From Streptomyces huiliensis (GTDB lineage Bacteria; Actinomycetota; Actinomycetes; Streptomycetales; Streptomycetaceae), in assembly GCF_020037025.1 (NCBI RefSeq), contig NZ_JAIQLH010000065.1, positions 1 to 64,000 of the forward strand: 64,000 nt of DNA, given 5' to 3'. A program made the position numbers and the translations under genes. Every line of letters starts with the position of its first letter. Position 1 is the stretch's first letter. A model generated the notes under the pieces. The model searched no databases. It was not told the origin of the DNA and saw only the letters and a list, made by a program, of their open reading frames with translations. This document shows positions 43,646 to 52,023 of this stretch, in pieces.

Positions 43646-44674
43646 ATGCACCCAGCCCCGGCGCGCCCCGCCATCGTCAGCCGAGTCTCCGACCTCATCG
43701 GCCACACCCCGCTCTTCGAGCTGTGCCGCACCGAGAACGACAGCCGCCTCCTTCTCAAACTGGAGCAGTTCAACCCCACCGGCACCGCGAAGATCCGCAT
43801 GGCCCGCGCCATGGTCGACGCCGCCGAGACGGCCGGCCGGCTCCGCCCCGGCGGCCGCATCATCGAGTCGACCTCCGGCAACACCGGCCTCGGCCTCGCC
43901 GTCATCGCCGCCGAACGCGGCTACGCCTTCACCGCCGTCGTCGACACCCACGCCGCCGCCGACAAACTGCGCTGCATGGCGGCCCTGGGCACCGAACTCG
44001 TCCACGTCACCGGCGGCGGCACCGGCGAACTCGCCACCGCCGCCCGCGAGGAACTCGCCGAGCGGATGGCCGGCGAGGACGCCGCCGCCGTCTTCACCGA
44101 ACAGCACAACAACCCCGCCAACGCCGCCGGCTACCACCCCGTCGGCCGCGAACTCGACGCCGCCCTCGACGGCCGCGTCGGCGTCCTCATCGGCGCCGTC
44201 GGCACCGGCGGCGGCCTGTGCGGCACCGGCAGGGAACTCCGCCGCACCGTCCCCGGCGTACGCGTCGTCGGCGTCGAACCGAAGGGCTCCATCGCCTTCG
44301 GCGGCCCGGCCCACGCCTACCACCAGTCCGGCACCGGCACCCCCGAAGGCGCGCCCGTCGGCGCCCTGGTCGACTTCGACCTCATCGACGAGGGCGTCAA
44401 GGTCGGCGACGTCGAGGCCTTCGCCACCGCCCGCGTCGTCGCCCGCAGGACCGGCCTCCTCATCGGCGGCTCCGCCGGCGGCGTCGTGTACGAGGCCCTG
44501 ACCCGCATGGCGGACCTCCCGCCGCGCACCACCATGGTCGCGCTCGTCAACGACGGCGGCGAGAAGTACCTGGACACCGTCTTCGACGACGACTGGATGC
44601 GCGCGCGCCACCTCGCCGACCCCACCGTCGAGCGCGAGATCGACGAACTGCTCACCAAGCTGCGCGGGAACTGA
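43646..44674 (+). CDS. SbnA-like PLP-dependent synthase (cysteine synthase family)
   Basis: 342 residues. FNPTGTAKIRMARAM with the PLP lysine, STSGNTGLGLAV (substrate loop) and GAVGTGGGLCGTGR (phosphate loop) match SbnA/VioB-type enzymes, which condense O-phospho-L-serine with L-glutamate. With the SbnB-like enzyme this yields L-2,3-diaminopropionate. The C-terminus DGGEKYLDTVFDDDWM is shared by SbnA relatives. It follows the decarboxylase by 25 bases with GGGAG before the ATG. Confidence 0.88.
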   Translation: MHPAPARPAIVSRVSDLIGHTPLFELCRTENDSRLLLKLEQFNPTGTAKIRMARAMVDAAETAGRLRPGGRIIESTSGNTGLGLAVIAAERGYAFTAVVDTHAAADKLRCMAALGTELVHVTGGGTGELATAAREELAERMAGEDAAAVFTEQHNNPANAAGYHPVGRELDAALDGRVGVLIGAVGTGGGLCGTGRELRRTVPGVRVVGVEPKGSIAFGGPAHAYHQSGTGTPEGAPVGALVDFDLIDEGVKVGDVEAFATARVVARRTGLLIGGSAGGVVYEALTRMADLPPRTTMVALVNDGGEKYLDTVFDDDWMRARHLADPTVEREIDELLTKLRGN

Positions 44675-44679
44675 CGGCC

Positions 44680-46098
44680 ATGCCGATACCGATATCCCTC
44701 CGCACCCTGCCCGCCGACGGCCGCGCCCTCGCGACGCTGGCCGTACCGCTGGCCCTCACCCAGCTCGCCCAGGTCGCCCTCACGACCACCGACACGGTCG
44801 TCATGGGCCTCATGGGCGCCGAGGCGCTCGCCGCCGGCGGACTCGCCCTCGTCGTCTTCAACCAGCTGCGCACCATGGGCGTCGGCATGGTGACCGCCGT
44901 CGGCAACCAGGTCGCCGCCGCGGCCGCCCGCGCCGAGGCCGCCGCCACCGACACGGCACGCACCGAGGCCGACGAGGAGGTACGCGGCCTCGTCCGGGCC
45001 GCCCTCACCCTCGCCACCCTCGCCGGCCTCGCCGGTGCCGCCCTGATGGTCCTCGCCGGCCACGCGCTCGCCTGGCTCGGACAGGACGCCTCCGTCGCCG
45101 ACGCCGCCCGGCCCGTCCTCCACGCCCTGGCCCCCGGCCTCGTCCCCTGCCTGTGGTTCCAGGCCATCCGGCAGGTCACCGTCGGCATGCGCCGCCCCCA
45201 GGCACTGCTGCGCATCACCCTCGCCTCCCTCGCCGTCAACGCCGCCCTCGACTGGGCCCTCGTCCACGGCACCTGGATCCTCCCCGAACTGGGCCTGCCC
45301 GGCATCGGCGTCGCCACCTCCCTCGTGTACCTCCTGTCCTGCCTGGCCCTCCACGCGTCCACCCGCCGCGACCCGCGGCTTGCCCCGCTCGTCGACCTCC
45401 GCCTGCGGAAGACCCACCGGGGCACCCTGCGCCGCCTTACCGGCCTGGGGACGCCCATCGCCGCCACCTACGGCTCGGAGGCCGGCTTCTTCTCCGTCGT
45501 CGCCCTCGTCGCCGGCACCTTCGGCAGCGCCGCCCTCGCCGCCCACACCGCCGTCAACCAGCTCGTGTACACCGTCTTCCAGATCGCCGTCGGCCTCTCC
45601 CACGCCGCGTCCGTCAACGTCAGCCGCGAGCTGGCCCTCGGCCGCGCCGACGCCGCCCGCCGGCTGAAGAACACCGCACTGGCCTGCGGCGCGGCCGTGA
45701 CGACCGTCGTCGGCGCGGTCTACGTCCTCGCCCCCGACCTCGTCCTGCGCCCCTTCCTCGCCCCGGACGAGACCCAGGCCCGCGCGATCGCCACCGACCT
45801 CCTCCTCATCGCCGCCGTCCTACAGCTCTTCGACTGCGCCCAGAACATCGGCGTCGGCCTGCTGCGCGGCCTCGACGACACCAAGGGCGGCTTCCGCGTC
45901 ACCCTCGTCGGCTACTGGGCCGTCGGCCTGCCCGCCGCCTGGCTCCTCGGCCGCCTCGCCGGCCTCCACACCGCCGGCGTCTGGCTCGGCCTCCTCACCG
46001 GCCTCGCCACCACCGCACTCCTCCTCCTGCGCCGCTACCACCGCCGCCTCACGGCCCGGACCGCCGCGGCGGGTGACGCGGCCGTCCACGCCACCTGA
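44680..46098 (+). CDS. MATE family efflux protein, candidate metallophore exporter
   Basis: 472 residues, about 12 helices in two similar halves, with LAQVALTTTDTVVMGLMGAEALA in helix 1-2 and the matching second-half helix VALVAGTFGSAALAAHTAVNQLV, typical of DinF/NorM-type MATE transporters. Its ATG is 5 bases after the SbnA-like stop. As last gene of the biosynthetic operon it most likely exports the product. Confidence 0.9.
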   Translation: MPIPISLRTLPADGRALATLAVPLALTQLAQVALTTTDTVVMGLMGAEALAAGGLALVVFNQLRTMGVGMVTAVGNQVAAAAARAEAAATDTARTEADEEVRGLVRAALTLATLAGLAGAALMVLAGHALAWLGQDASVADAARPVLHALAPGLVPCLWFQAIRQVTVGMRRPQALLRITLASLAVNAALDWALVHGTWILPELGLPGIGVATSLVYLLSCLALHASTRRDPRLAPLVDLRLRKTHRGTLRRLTGLGTPIAATYGSEAGFFSVVALVAGTFGSAALAAHTAVNQLVYTVFQIAVGLSHAASVNVSRELALGRADAARRLKNTALACGAAVTTVVGAVYVLAPDLVLRPFLAPDETQARAIATDLLLIAAVLQLFDCAQNIGVGLLRGLDDTKGGFRVTLVGYWAVGLPAAWLLGRLAGLHTAGVWLGLLTGLATTALLLLRRYHRRLTARTAAAGDAAVHAT

Positions 46099-46099
46099 C

Positions 46100-46560
46100 G
46101 CCTTCCCTGGATCTGCTGCCAGACCTGCCCGGCTGAGCCGATGCAGGCGACCTGCCGGACGGCATGCCCCCGTCGTCGAGACACAGGCCGGTGGCCACGG
46201 TCCTGACGGTGAAGCTCTGGTTGCCGAGCTCGACCAACTCCCAGCGCCGCGCCCAGGAGTTGGTGCAGCCCCGCTGGACGACGAGGCCGCCGGGCAGGCT
46301 GTCGACCGGCTCGACGCCCTCGCCGGAGTGCACGGCCCGGACGTCCGACGACGTCTCGCCGACCGCGGACCGGGTCGAGAAGTCCTGCTGGCCGCCGCTC
46401 TTGCAGGCGAACTGCTGGAGCACCGCGCCGTCGTCTCCGGACGCGGCACGGATGTCCAGGCACTTGCCGGTGGCGGCGTTCCGGTAGCTGTACGTGCCGA
46501 TGGGCGTCGCGTCCGCCGGTACGGTCAGCAGGGCCGCGGCCGCCACGCTCGACGCCGGCC
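46100..46560 (-). pseudogene. Frameshifted remnant of a secreted ricin-type beta-trefoil lectin
   Basis: On the minus strand one frame reads TPIGTYSYRNAATGKCLDIR, then LQQFACKSGGQQDF, FTVRTVATGLCLDDGG. These are the Gly-Lys-Cys-Leu-Asp repeats of RICIN domains, and the start resembles the end of a signal peptide (AALLTVPADA). After LCLDDGG the expected continuation (QVACIGSAGQVWQQIQ, a QxW motif) is in another frame, so there is a frameshift near 46165. The N-terminus stops at about 46555 where it meets the truncated regulator gene of the opposite strand. Confidence 0.6.
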
Positions 46561-47300
46561 TCGACCACACCTGGTCCCTGCCACGCCGTCAGTGGACGGC
46601 GGACCTGCGGGCCGCCGAGCGGTCCTGGACCCGCCTCCCGCGCTGGGGCCACGAACTTCACCTGGGGGAACCGAAGTGGAGGAAACTCCTCCACCACGCG
46701 CTCCACGACTTCCACGCCGTGGCCGTCGCCCCCTACTGGGCGCAGATCCTGGCGGCGACGCACACCGACCGCACCCGGCGGGCCCTGGACACGGCGGACG
46801 CCGGCGTCGAGGGGATGCTCGCGCGGCTGCATCCGCGGATCGCCTGGTCCTCGCCCGTCCTGTCCGTCGACTGCCACGTCACCGTGGACCTGCACCTGGA
46901 GGGCCGCGGACTCCTGCTCGCCCCGACGTTCTTCTGGCCCGAACCCCTCGCGTTCCCCGACAACGCGGACTCCACGCGGCCCGTCGTGCTGCGCTACCCC
47001 ATCGCCCACGACCTCGCCGCCTACCGGTCGGTCTGGGCGGCGGCGGCCGTGTCGGGCCCGGACGACGCTCTCGCCGCGCTGCTCGGCACCACGCGCGCCC
47101 GTGCGCTCCGGGCGATGGCGACCCCGGCCGGGACGGCCGAACTCGCCCGCAGGACCCGCACGTCCGCCGCCACGGCCGGCCACCACGCCACCGTCCTGCG
47201 CGGCGCGGGCCTCATCACCACCGAGCGGGACGGCACCGGCGTCCGGCACGCGCTCACACCGATGGGACGTGCACTGCTGCACGGAGCGGACCCGCCCTGA
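46494..47300 (+). pseudogene. 5'-truncated ArsR-family helix-turn-helix regulator
   Basis: From about 46556 the frame codes for the C-terminal two thirds of a large actinobacterial winged-HTH regulator: WGHELHLGEPKWRKLLHHAL, RIAWSSPVLSVDCHVTVDL, and a C-terminal HTH (LARRTRTSAATAGHHATVLR, then GAGLITTERDGTGVRHALTP). The first 20 codons are antisense lectin sequence, so the original N-terminus (about 70 residues) is lost. A shortened protein from the ATG at 46494 could still be made, but no ribosome site supports it. Confidence 0.55.
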
Positions 47301-47352
47301 CGCCGCGGATCCTGACGCCGCCGGTCCGGACGCCGCGGGCCCGCCGGTCCGC

Positions 47353-47820
47353 TCACGGCGGCTCGACCTCCAGCCACCGGACGCCCCGTGCCCCGCGGTA
47401 CTCCAGCGCCTGCCAGCCCAGTTCCCGGAGCGCCTCCGCGCACTGCCGGAGGGCGTCCTGCTGCCGGTACCGGGCGCGGCTGCCGGGCGGGCCGGCCCAC
47501 TCGACACGCACGGCCCCCTCGTGCTCGCGCACCCGGTAGCCCGCCGCCGCACGCCGGCCGTCGGAGCCGACGGCGGAGGGCGGGACGCCCGCGGCCTCCA
47601 GCGCCAGCGCGACGGCGGGCACGGGCCGGCGGCGCTCCCACTCGGCGGGCACGGACAACGGCCTGCCGGCCGGCGGGTTCATCAGCTTCCGGATGTGCCA
47701 CAGCCCGTCCATCGCCGCCCGGACGGCGGCCGCGCGGTCCCCGGGACTCCGCCCGGGCCCGGGCGGGCCCTCGTCACCGGTGGCGGCGCGGAAGCCGCTC
47801 GCGTCGTCCGGCATGAGCAC
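47353..47820 (-). CDS. Hypothetical protein
   Basis: 155 residues, no recognised family. It has a helical N-terminal part (VRAAMDGLWHIRKLMN) and a C-terminal part reading EGAVRVEWAGPPG and GWQALEYRGARGVRWLEVEP, which has good codon bias. The GTG at 47820 (VLMPDD) is preferred since AAGGGAGG lies 5 bases upstream; the ATG at 47814 is in the same frame. It is divergent from the TerD gene. Probably cytoplasmic. Confidence 0.6.
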   Translation of the reverse strand: MLMPDDASGFRAATGDEGPPGPGRSPGDRAAAVRAAMDGLWHIRKLMNPPAGRPLSVPAEWERRRPVPAVALALEAAGVPPSAVGSDGRRAAAGYRVREHEGAVRVEWAGPPGSRARYRQQDALRQCAEALRELGWQALEYRGARGVRWLEVEPP

Positions 47821-48000
47821 CCGGCCCTCCCTTTCGTACAAGTCCGCGACCGGGGACGGGACATGCCGCCCGGCGCGTCCCGGCCCGCTTCCATGATGCG
47901 GGCGGGGTCCGACACTCGGCCGGGGGGCGGTCCCGAACAGGTGCGCAGCACCAGGCACACTTTCCTCAGCAGCAACCCATCACACATGAGGACAGAGCAC

Positions 48001-48585
48001 ATGATCACGCTCACGAAGGAAGACGGCCCGGCGGACCTCGACGGGGTCACCCACCTGTCCATCGGCGTCTCTTGGGACCCCACCGCCGGCACCGCCGGCG
48101 GCCTGATGGGGAAGTTCAAGCGGAAGCAGGGCACCGACCTCGACCTCATCGCCGTCGCGATGCAGGGCTCGGACCCGGTGCGCCTCGCGGGCCTCGACTC
48201 GCTCGACCCGATGGGCAACGGCTCGCTGGTCCACAGCGGCGACAACCAGACCGGGCACGGCGAGGGTGACGACGAGACGGTGACCGTCGAGTTCGGGCGG
48301 ATACCGGTGCAGATCACCTCCATCGTCTTCGTCGCCGCGGCGTTCAAGAAGAACAGCTCCTTCCAGAGCGCCCGGAACATCAGCTTCAAGGTGTACGACG
48401 CGACGGGCGGCAGCAGCCAGCAGGTGGCCGACATCTGGCCGAGCCTGCTCAGCAACGACAACGGCTGCGCGGTCGCCAAGGCGATCCGGGTCGGCACCGC
48501 CTGGAAGCTCCAGGTCATCAACGAGACCGGGAAGATCAAGCAGGGCGACGAGCACGCCCTCATGCGCTTCGCCATCAGCAAGTGA
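48001..48585 (+). CDS. TerD domain protein (tellurium resistance/stress family)
   Basis: 194 residues, one TerD domain: LTHLSIGVSWDP-like start (DGVTHLSIGVSWDP), LDLIAVAMQ and a Ca-site-like GDNQTGHGEGDDETVTVEF, then IVFVAAAFKKNSSFQSARN. TerD proteins bind calcium and act in stress or phage defence complexes. The ATG at 48001 follows GAGGACAG. Its stop overlaps the start of a C39-like peptidase gene (GTGA), so the two are co-translated. Confidence 0.9.
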   Translation: MITLTKEDGPADLDGVTHLSIGVSWDPTAGTAGGLMGKFKRKQGTDLDLIAVAMQGSDPVRLAGLDSLDPMGNGSLVHSGDNQTGHGEGDDETVTVEFGRIPVQITSIVFVAAAFKKNSSFQSARNISFKVYDATGGSSQQVADIWPSLLSNDNGCAVAKAIRVGTAWKLQVINETGKIKQGDEHALMRFAISK

Positions 48586-49244
48586 CGGACACGCCGTCAG
48601 GCCGGGGCGCCGCCGCGAGGCGACGGGTTCTCGTCTCACCCGCGCCGGTGCCCTACCACGCCCAGTGGGCCTCGGCACACCTCGTCGAGGACATCGTGAC
48701 CGGCCGGATCCGGGCGAGCGAGGATCCGGCCTGGGCCGACTACGGAGCGGCCGACCCCGAGGAGTACGAGTGGTGGTCCTGGCGGCTCTGCGGCATCGCC
48801 TGCCTCCGCATGGCCCTCGAACACTTCGGCCGGACCGCGCCCAAGGCCATGCGACTGGCCGAGGAGTGCACCGCCGCCGGCGGATACGTCAGGCATGAGG
48901 ACGGGCTGCACGGGCTGGTCCACGCGCCGTTCGCCGCCTGGGTACGCGACCGGTTCGGCCTGTGGGCCGAGGCGCGCGCCGACCTGCCCGCCGCCGAGAT
49001 CCCGGGCATCCTCGCCGGCGGCGGGCTCGCGGTCCTGTCGGTGCACCCGTCGATCCGCCGGCCCGACGGCGACCCACCGGCCAAGGGCGGACACCTGGTG
49101 CTCGCGGTCGGAGCCACCGAACACTGCCTGCTGATCCACAACCCCTCCGGCTTCCCGGGCTCCTCCCAGCGGGACTTCCCCGTGCCGTGGGAGAGGCTGG
49201 ACCGCTTCTACGCCGGCCGCGGCATCGTCCTCGGCGCCGCATAG
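48582..49244 (+). CDS. C39-like papain-fold peptidase
   Basis: 220 residues. WWSWRLCGIACLRMALEHFG holds the likely catalytic Cys, GGHLVLAVGAT the His and LIHNPSGFPGS the Asn/Asp region, the order of peptidase_C39_2 proteins. No signal peptide or ABC module. GTG start overlaps the TerD stop by 4 bases. The substrate is unknown; coupling to a TerD protein suggests a joint stress- or defence-related role. Confidence 0.75.
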   Translation: MTDTPSGRGAAARRRVLVSPAPVPYHAQWASAHLVEDIVTGRIRASEDPAWADYGAADPEEYEWWSWRLCGIACLRMALEHFGRTAPKAMRLAEECTAAGGYVRHEDGLHGLVHAPFAAWVRDRFGLWAEARADLPAAEIPGILAGGGLAVLSVHPSIRRPDGDPPAKGGHLVLAVGATEHCLLIHNPSGFPGSSQRDFPVPWERLDRFYAGRGIVLGAA

Positions 49245-49253
49245 CGCAGCGCA

Positions 49254-49342
49254 CGCCGGACGCCGCGTAGCGCGGCATGCCCCGGCCTCGGTGCTCCCGC
49301 ACCGCGGCCGTCCGCCGGACGTCCGGTACGCGGCGTCCGGCG
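49254..49342. terminator. Long stem-loop between convergent genes
   Basis: CGCCGGACGCCGCGTA (49254-49269) and its exact complement (49327-49342) form a 16-bp stem around a 57-base GC-rich loop with smaller hairpins. It lies between the ends of the C39-like peptidase gene and the small secreted protein gene. Confidence 0.55.
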
Positions 49343-49368
49343 AACGGCTCCCGTTCGGTTCCGGCGTC

Positions 49369-49734
49369 TCAGTCCCCGTCGTCGTCGGAAGCGCTGTCGG
49401 GGGTGCGGCCGGCCGGTCCACCCGCGGCGCGGTTGGTGACGTCGATGGCGCCGCCGCCCCCGTCGTGATCGCTGCCCGCGGTGCCCTTGCTGCCGACGAG
49501 GGCGTCGGCCGTGCGGTCGACCTCCAGCCATGAATCGGCGCGGGAGTTGTCGACCACCAGCACCCCGAACGTGGAGCGTCCGGCGTTGCCGCCGCCGCAG
49601 GCCCGGTCCTGCTCCGGCGGCGCGGTGCCGCCGGCCTGAGCCATCGCCTTCCCGCCCAGCAGAGCGCTCACCAGCACCACGCCGGCGGCACCGGCGGTGA
49701 GGAGACCGGCACCGCGGATCGCGCGGGGAATCAC
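49369..49734 (-). CDS. Small secreted or membrane-anchored protein, unknown
   Basis: 121 residues. N-terminal hydrophobic signal (IRGAGLLTAGAAGVVLVSALLG, about residues 6-27, ending KAMAQA), then a short polar mature part with one Cys (RACGGGNAG), FGVLVVDNSRADSWLEVDRT and an acidic Asp-rich tail. No known family. The GTG at 49734 overlaps the stop of the isocitrate-lyase-family gene in GTGA, so it is translationally coupled to it. Confidence 0.65.
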   Translation of the reverse strand: MIPRAIRGAGLLTAGAAGVVLVSALLGGKAMAQAGGTAPPEQDRACGGGNAGRSTFGVLVVDNSRADSWLEVDRTADALVGSKGTAGSDHDGGGGAIDVTNRAAGGPAGRTPDSASDDDGD

Positions 49735-50594
49735 GCGGGGACCTCGTGCGGGGCCGGCCGGTGCCCGCCGAGGTTCCGCTCCAGCAGCCGGGTGGAGACC
49801 TCGACGCCGACGCCGCCGGCCGTCGCGATACTCGGCAGCCGACCGTCCTCCGCCTTCAGCTCGGCCAGCGCCCGGTCGATCGCCTGATGTGCCGCGAACA
49901 GGCACGGGGTGCTGTAAATGGCGACGTCCACGCCGAGTCCGGTGAGTTCGCCGAGCGAAAGGCGCGGGGATTTCCCGCCGGCGATCTGGTTGAAGAGCAG
50001 CGGCTTGTTTCCGAGGACCGCTCGTACTTCGCGGATGAGCCCGGTACTGCGGACGCCGTCGACGAGGACGACGTCCGCCGCCGTTTCCGCCAGGGCCTCC
50101 GCACGGCGCAGGATCTCCTTTTCCTCGGTGGCGTCCGTGCGCGCCACGACGACGAGGTCGTCGCGAGCGTTCAGCACGAGTTCGAGTTTGGTCAGGTACT
50201 CGTCCAGCGGCAGGACCGCCTTGCCATCCGCGTGCCCGCAGCGGCGCGGACGCTTCTGGTCCTCCAGGATCACCCCGGAGGCGCCCGCGTGCTCCAGGCG
50301 GCGTACCACGTGGCACGCCACTTCGTGGTCGACGTAGCCGTCGTCGATGTCGACCAGCAGGTGGTGGTCGGGGAAGGCCGGGCGCAGCCGTTCCAGGAAG
50401 CCGACCATGTCCGGCCAGGCGACGAAGCCGATATCGGGCAGGCCGTAGTATGACGCGGCGAATCCGAACCCGGATACGAAGAAGCCGTTGTAGTGCCGGG
50501 CCGCGAGGGATGCCGAATACATGTCGTAGATGCCGATGAGCGGTGTCGTGCCGGGCAGTGCGATCTCGTCTCGCAGCGCCGTTCCGTATCGCAT
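49731..50594 (-). CDS. Isocitrate lyase/PEP mutase superfamily enzyme
   Basis: 287 residues, TIM-barrel. VDIDDGYVDHEVACHVVRRL and VILEDQKRPRRCGH identify the ICL/PEPM fold; the E-D-Q-x-x-P-x-R-C-G-H loop with its catalytic Cys belongs to the (methyl)isocitrate-lyase branch, not to phosphoenolpyruvate mutases (EDKxxxKxNS). It cleaves or forms a C-C bond next to a carboxylate. ATG at 50594 follows GGAGGG. Which 2-hydroxyacid it uses is unknown; its only operon partner is a small secreted protein. Confidence 0.87.
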   Translation of the reverse strand: MRYGTALRDEIALPGTTPLIGIYDMYSASLAARHYNGFFVSGFGFAASYYGLPDIGFVAWPDMVGFLERLRPAFPDHHLLVDIDDGYVDHEVACHVVRRLEHAGASGVILEDQKRPRRCGHADGKAVLPLDEYLTKLELVLNARDDLVVVARTDATEEKEILRRAEALAETAADVVLVDGVRSTGLIREVRAVLGNKPLLFNQIAGGKSPRLSLGELTGLGVDVAIYSTPCLFAAHQAIDRALAELKAEDGRLPSIATAGGVGVEVSTRLLERNLGGHRPAPHEVPA

Positions 50595-50739
50595 GTTTCC
50601 CTCCCGAGTCCGTGCCGCCGGAATTCGGCCGACGGGGCGCACACGCTGGCAGAGATGCTCCGCACTGTAAATGGCGGACCACGGGACAGTCATGACTCGG
50701 AATGGTGCGACGGGTACGGCCATATGATTGACGCTCGCT
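50595..50739. other. Promoter region of the isocitrate-lyase-family gene
   Basis: Contains the ribosome site GGAGGG close to 50600 and an AT-richer part (50660-50745) likely to hold the leftward promoter. No palindrome stands out. Confidence 0.35.
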
Positions 50740-50901
50740 TTACAGCGCCAGGTCAAGGCGCGGGGCCGGCAGCGGGCGGACGACTGGGCACGCATCCCGG
50801 GTCGTCACCACGGCCGCGCCGCGGGCCCCGAGTACGTGCCACGCGGTCCGGCCGGGCATCGGACCGACGTAGGGCGTCCGGTCGGGAAGCGGTAGAGGCA
50901 T
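50740..50901 (-). CDS. Possible very small protein, unknown
   Basis: 53 codons from an ATG at 50901 to a TAA at 50740, reading PYVGPMPGRTAWHVLGARGA, then AAVVTTRDACPVVRPLPAP. GC3 bias fits coding and TAA stops are rare here, but the ribosome site is weak and no family is recognised. It could be a genuine short streptomycete protein or a chance frame. Confidence 0.35.
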   Translation of the reverse strand: MPLPLPDRTPYVGPMPGRTAWHVLGARGAAVVTTRDACPVVRPLPAPRLDLAL

Positions 50902-51018
50902 GAGGGACCCCTGCCGTACCGCAGCGTCGGCCCCGCTGCCCCGGACGGCTGCCTCCGTATCGCCGCCCCGCCGGTCCCGGTGTGGGATGAGAGGACGGCA
51001 ACCGGAGCGGAGGCGCGC

Positions 51019-52002
51019 ATGCGAGACGGCCGAGTGTTCGAGGCGGGCAAGGGGAGGCGGCGCGCCGCGTGGCGGTCCCTGGTGACGGGGCTCGCCCTGC
51101 TGTCCCTGCTGTCCGCGGCCGGGGTCGCCCACCCCGACGGCCACCACTCGACGCGCCGGATCCAGCCGTCGGTCACCCGGGAGTCCGACTGGCACGACGT
51201 GGCGACCGCGCTCGGCCACCGGGGCGTGCTCGTCGACCACCGGGCCTACGGGATCGGGTTCCCCCGGGCCGACCTCGACGTGATCAGCAGGGGGTATCAC
51301 GTCAAGGCCATCGGGTCGTTCGTCTCGTTCATCCGCTACCCCGACCGGCAGACCATGATGATGGGCGAGCTGGCGGTGACCGAGCAGGAAGTACGGAAGG
51401 TGCTCGACGTCCTGAACGCCCACGGCATCTCGCAGACGTCCCTCCACAAGCACCTGCCCACCCACCGCCCCGCCCTCTGGTGGGTCCACTTCCACGCCAT
51501 GGGCACCAGCCCGTTGACCATGGCCCGCGGGCTCAGGGCCGCGCTGAACGCCACCGGTACCCCCGCCGTCTCGGGCACCCCCAAGAAGGTCGCGCTGGCG
51601 CTGAACGGCCCGGCCGTGGACAAGGCCCTCGGAGCCAGAGGACGTGCCCAGGGCAGGGTCTACAAGGTCACCTTCGCCCGCAACGAGAGCGTCGCCGACC
51701 ACGGCCGCGTGCTGCCCCGGATGACCGGTGCCACCTCGGCGTTCATCTTCCAGCCCGTCAGCGGGGGCAAGGCGTTGCTGAACGGGGACATCGCCGTCGT
51801 CGCGAAGGAGGCCCCCGCCACCATGAAGGCGCTCCGGCGGGCCGGCGTGGACATCATCTCCTTCCACAGTCACATGCTCACCGACGAGCCCAGACTGTTC
51901 TTCCTGCACCTCTGGGCCGTGGGCGACCCGGTCACCCTCGCCAAGAACCTCCGCACCGTCATCCGCCACACCAACGCCAGGGCCACGGCCACGACACCCT
52001 GA
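51019..52002 (+). CDS. DUF1259 (LppY/LpqO-like) secreted protein
   Basis: 327 residues. One N-terminal membrane/signal helix (RSLVTGLALLSLLSAAGVAH) followed by two similar domains, each with a block of the form HGISQTSLHKHLPTHRPALW or AGVDIISFHSHMLTDEPRLF; the His pairs could bind metal. This duplication is the DUF1259 family, seen in mycobacterial LppY/LpqO lipoproteins but here without a lipobox. Function unknown. ATG at 51019 follows GGAGCGGAGG. Confidence 0.82.
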   Translation: MRDGRVFEAGKGRRRAAWRSLVTGLALLSLLSAAGVAHPDGHHSTRRIQPSVTRESDWHDVATALGHRGVLVDHRAYGIGFPRADLDVISRGYHVKAIGSFVSFIRYPDRQTMMMGELAVTEQEVRKVLDVLNAHGISQTSLHKHLPTHRPALWWVHFHAMGTSPLTMARGLRAALNATGTPAVSGTPKKVALALNGPAVDKALGARGRAQGRVYKVTFARNESVADHGRVLPRMTGATSAFIFQPVSGGKALLNGDIAVVAKEAPATMKALRRAGVDIISFHSHMLTDEPRLFFLHLWAVGDPVTLAKNLRTVIRHTNARATATTP

Positions 52003-52023
52003 CGCCGGGGGAGCGGTGCCGCC

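Noticed and set aside
49731-50594. Phosphonate biosynthesis by a PEP mutase, with the homocitrate-like and aconitase genes as in the FR-900098 pathway
   Set aside because: The enzyme has the EDQ...RCGH loop of isocitrate lyases instead of EDKxxxKxNS, no phosphonopyruvate decarboxylase is present, and the HCS/aconitase genes are 7 kb away in another operon.
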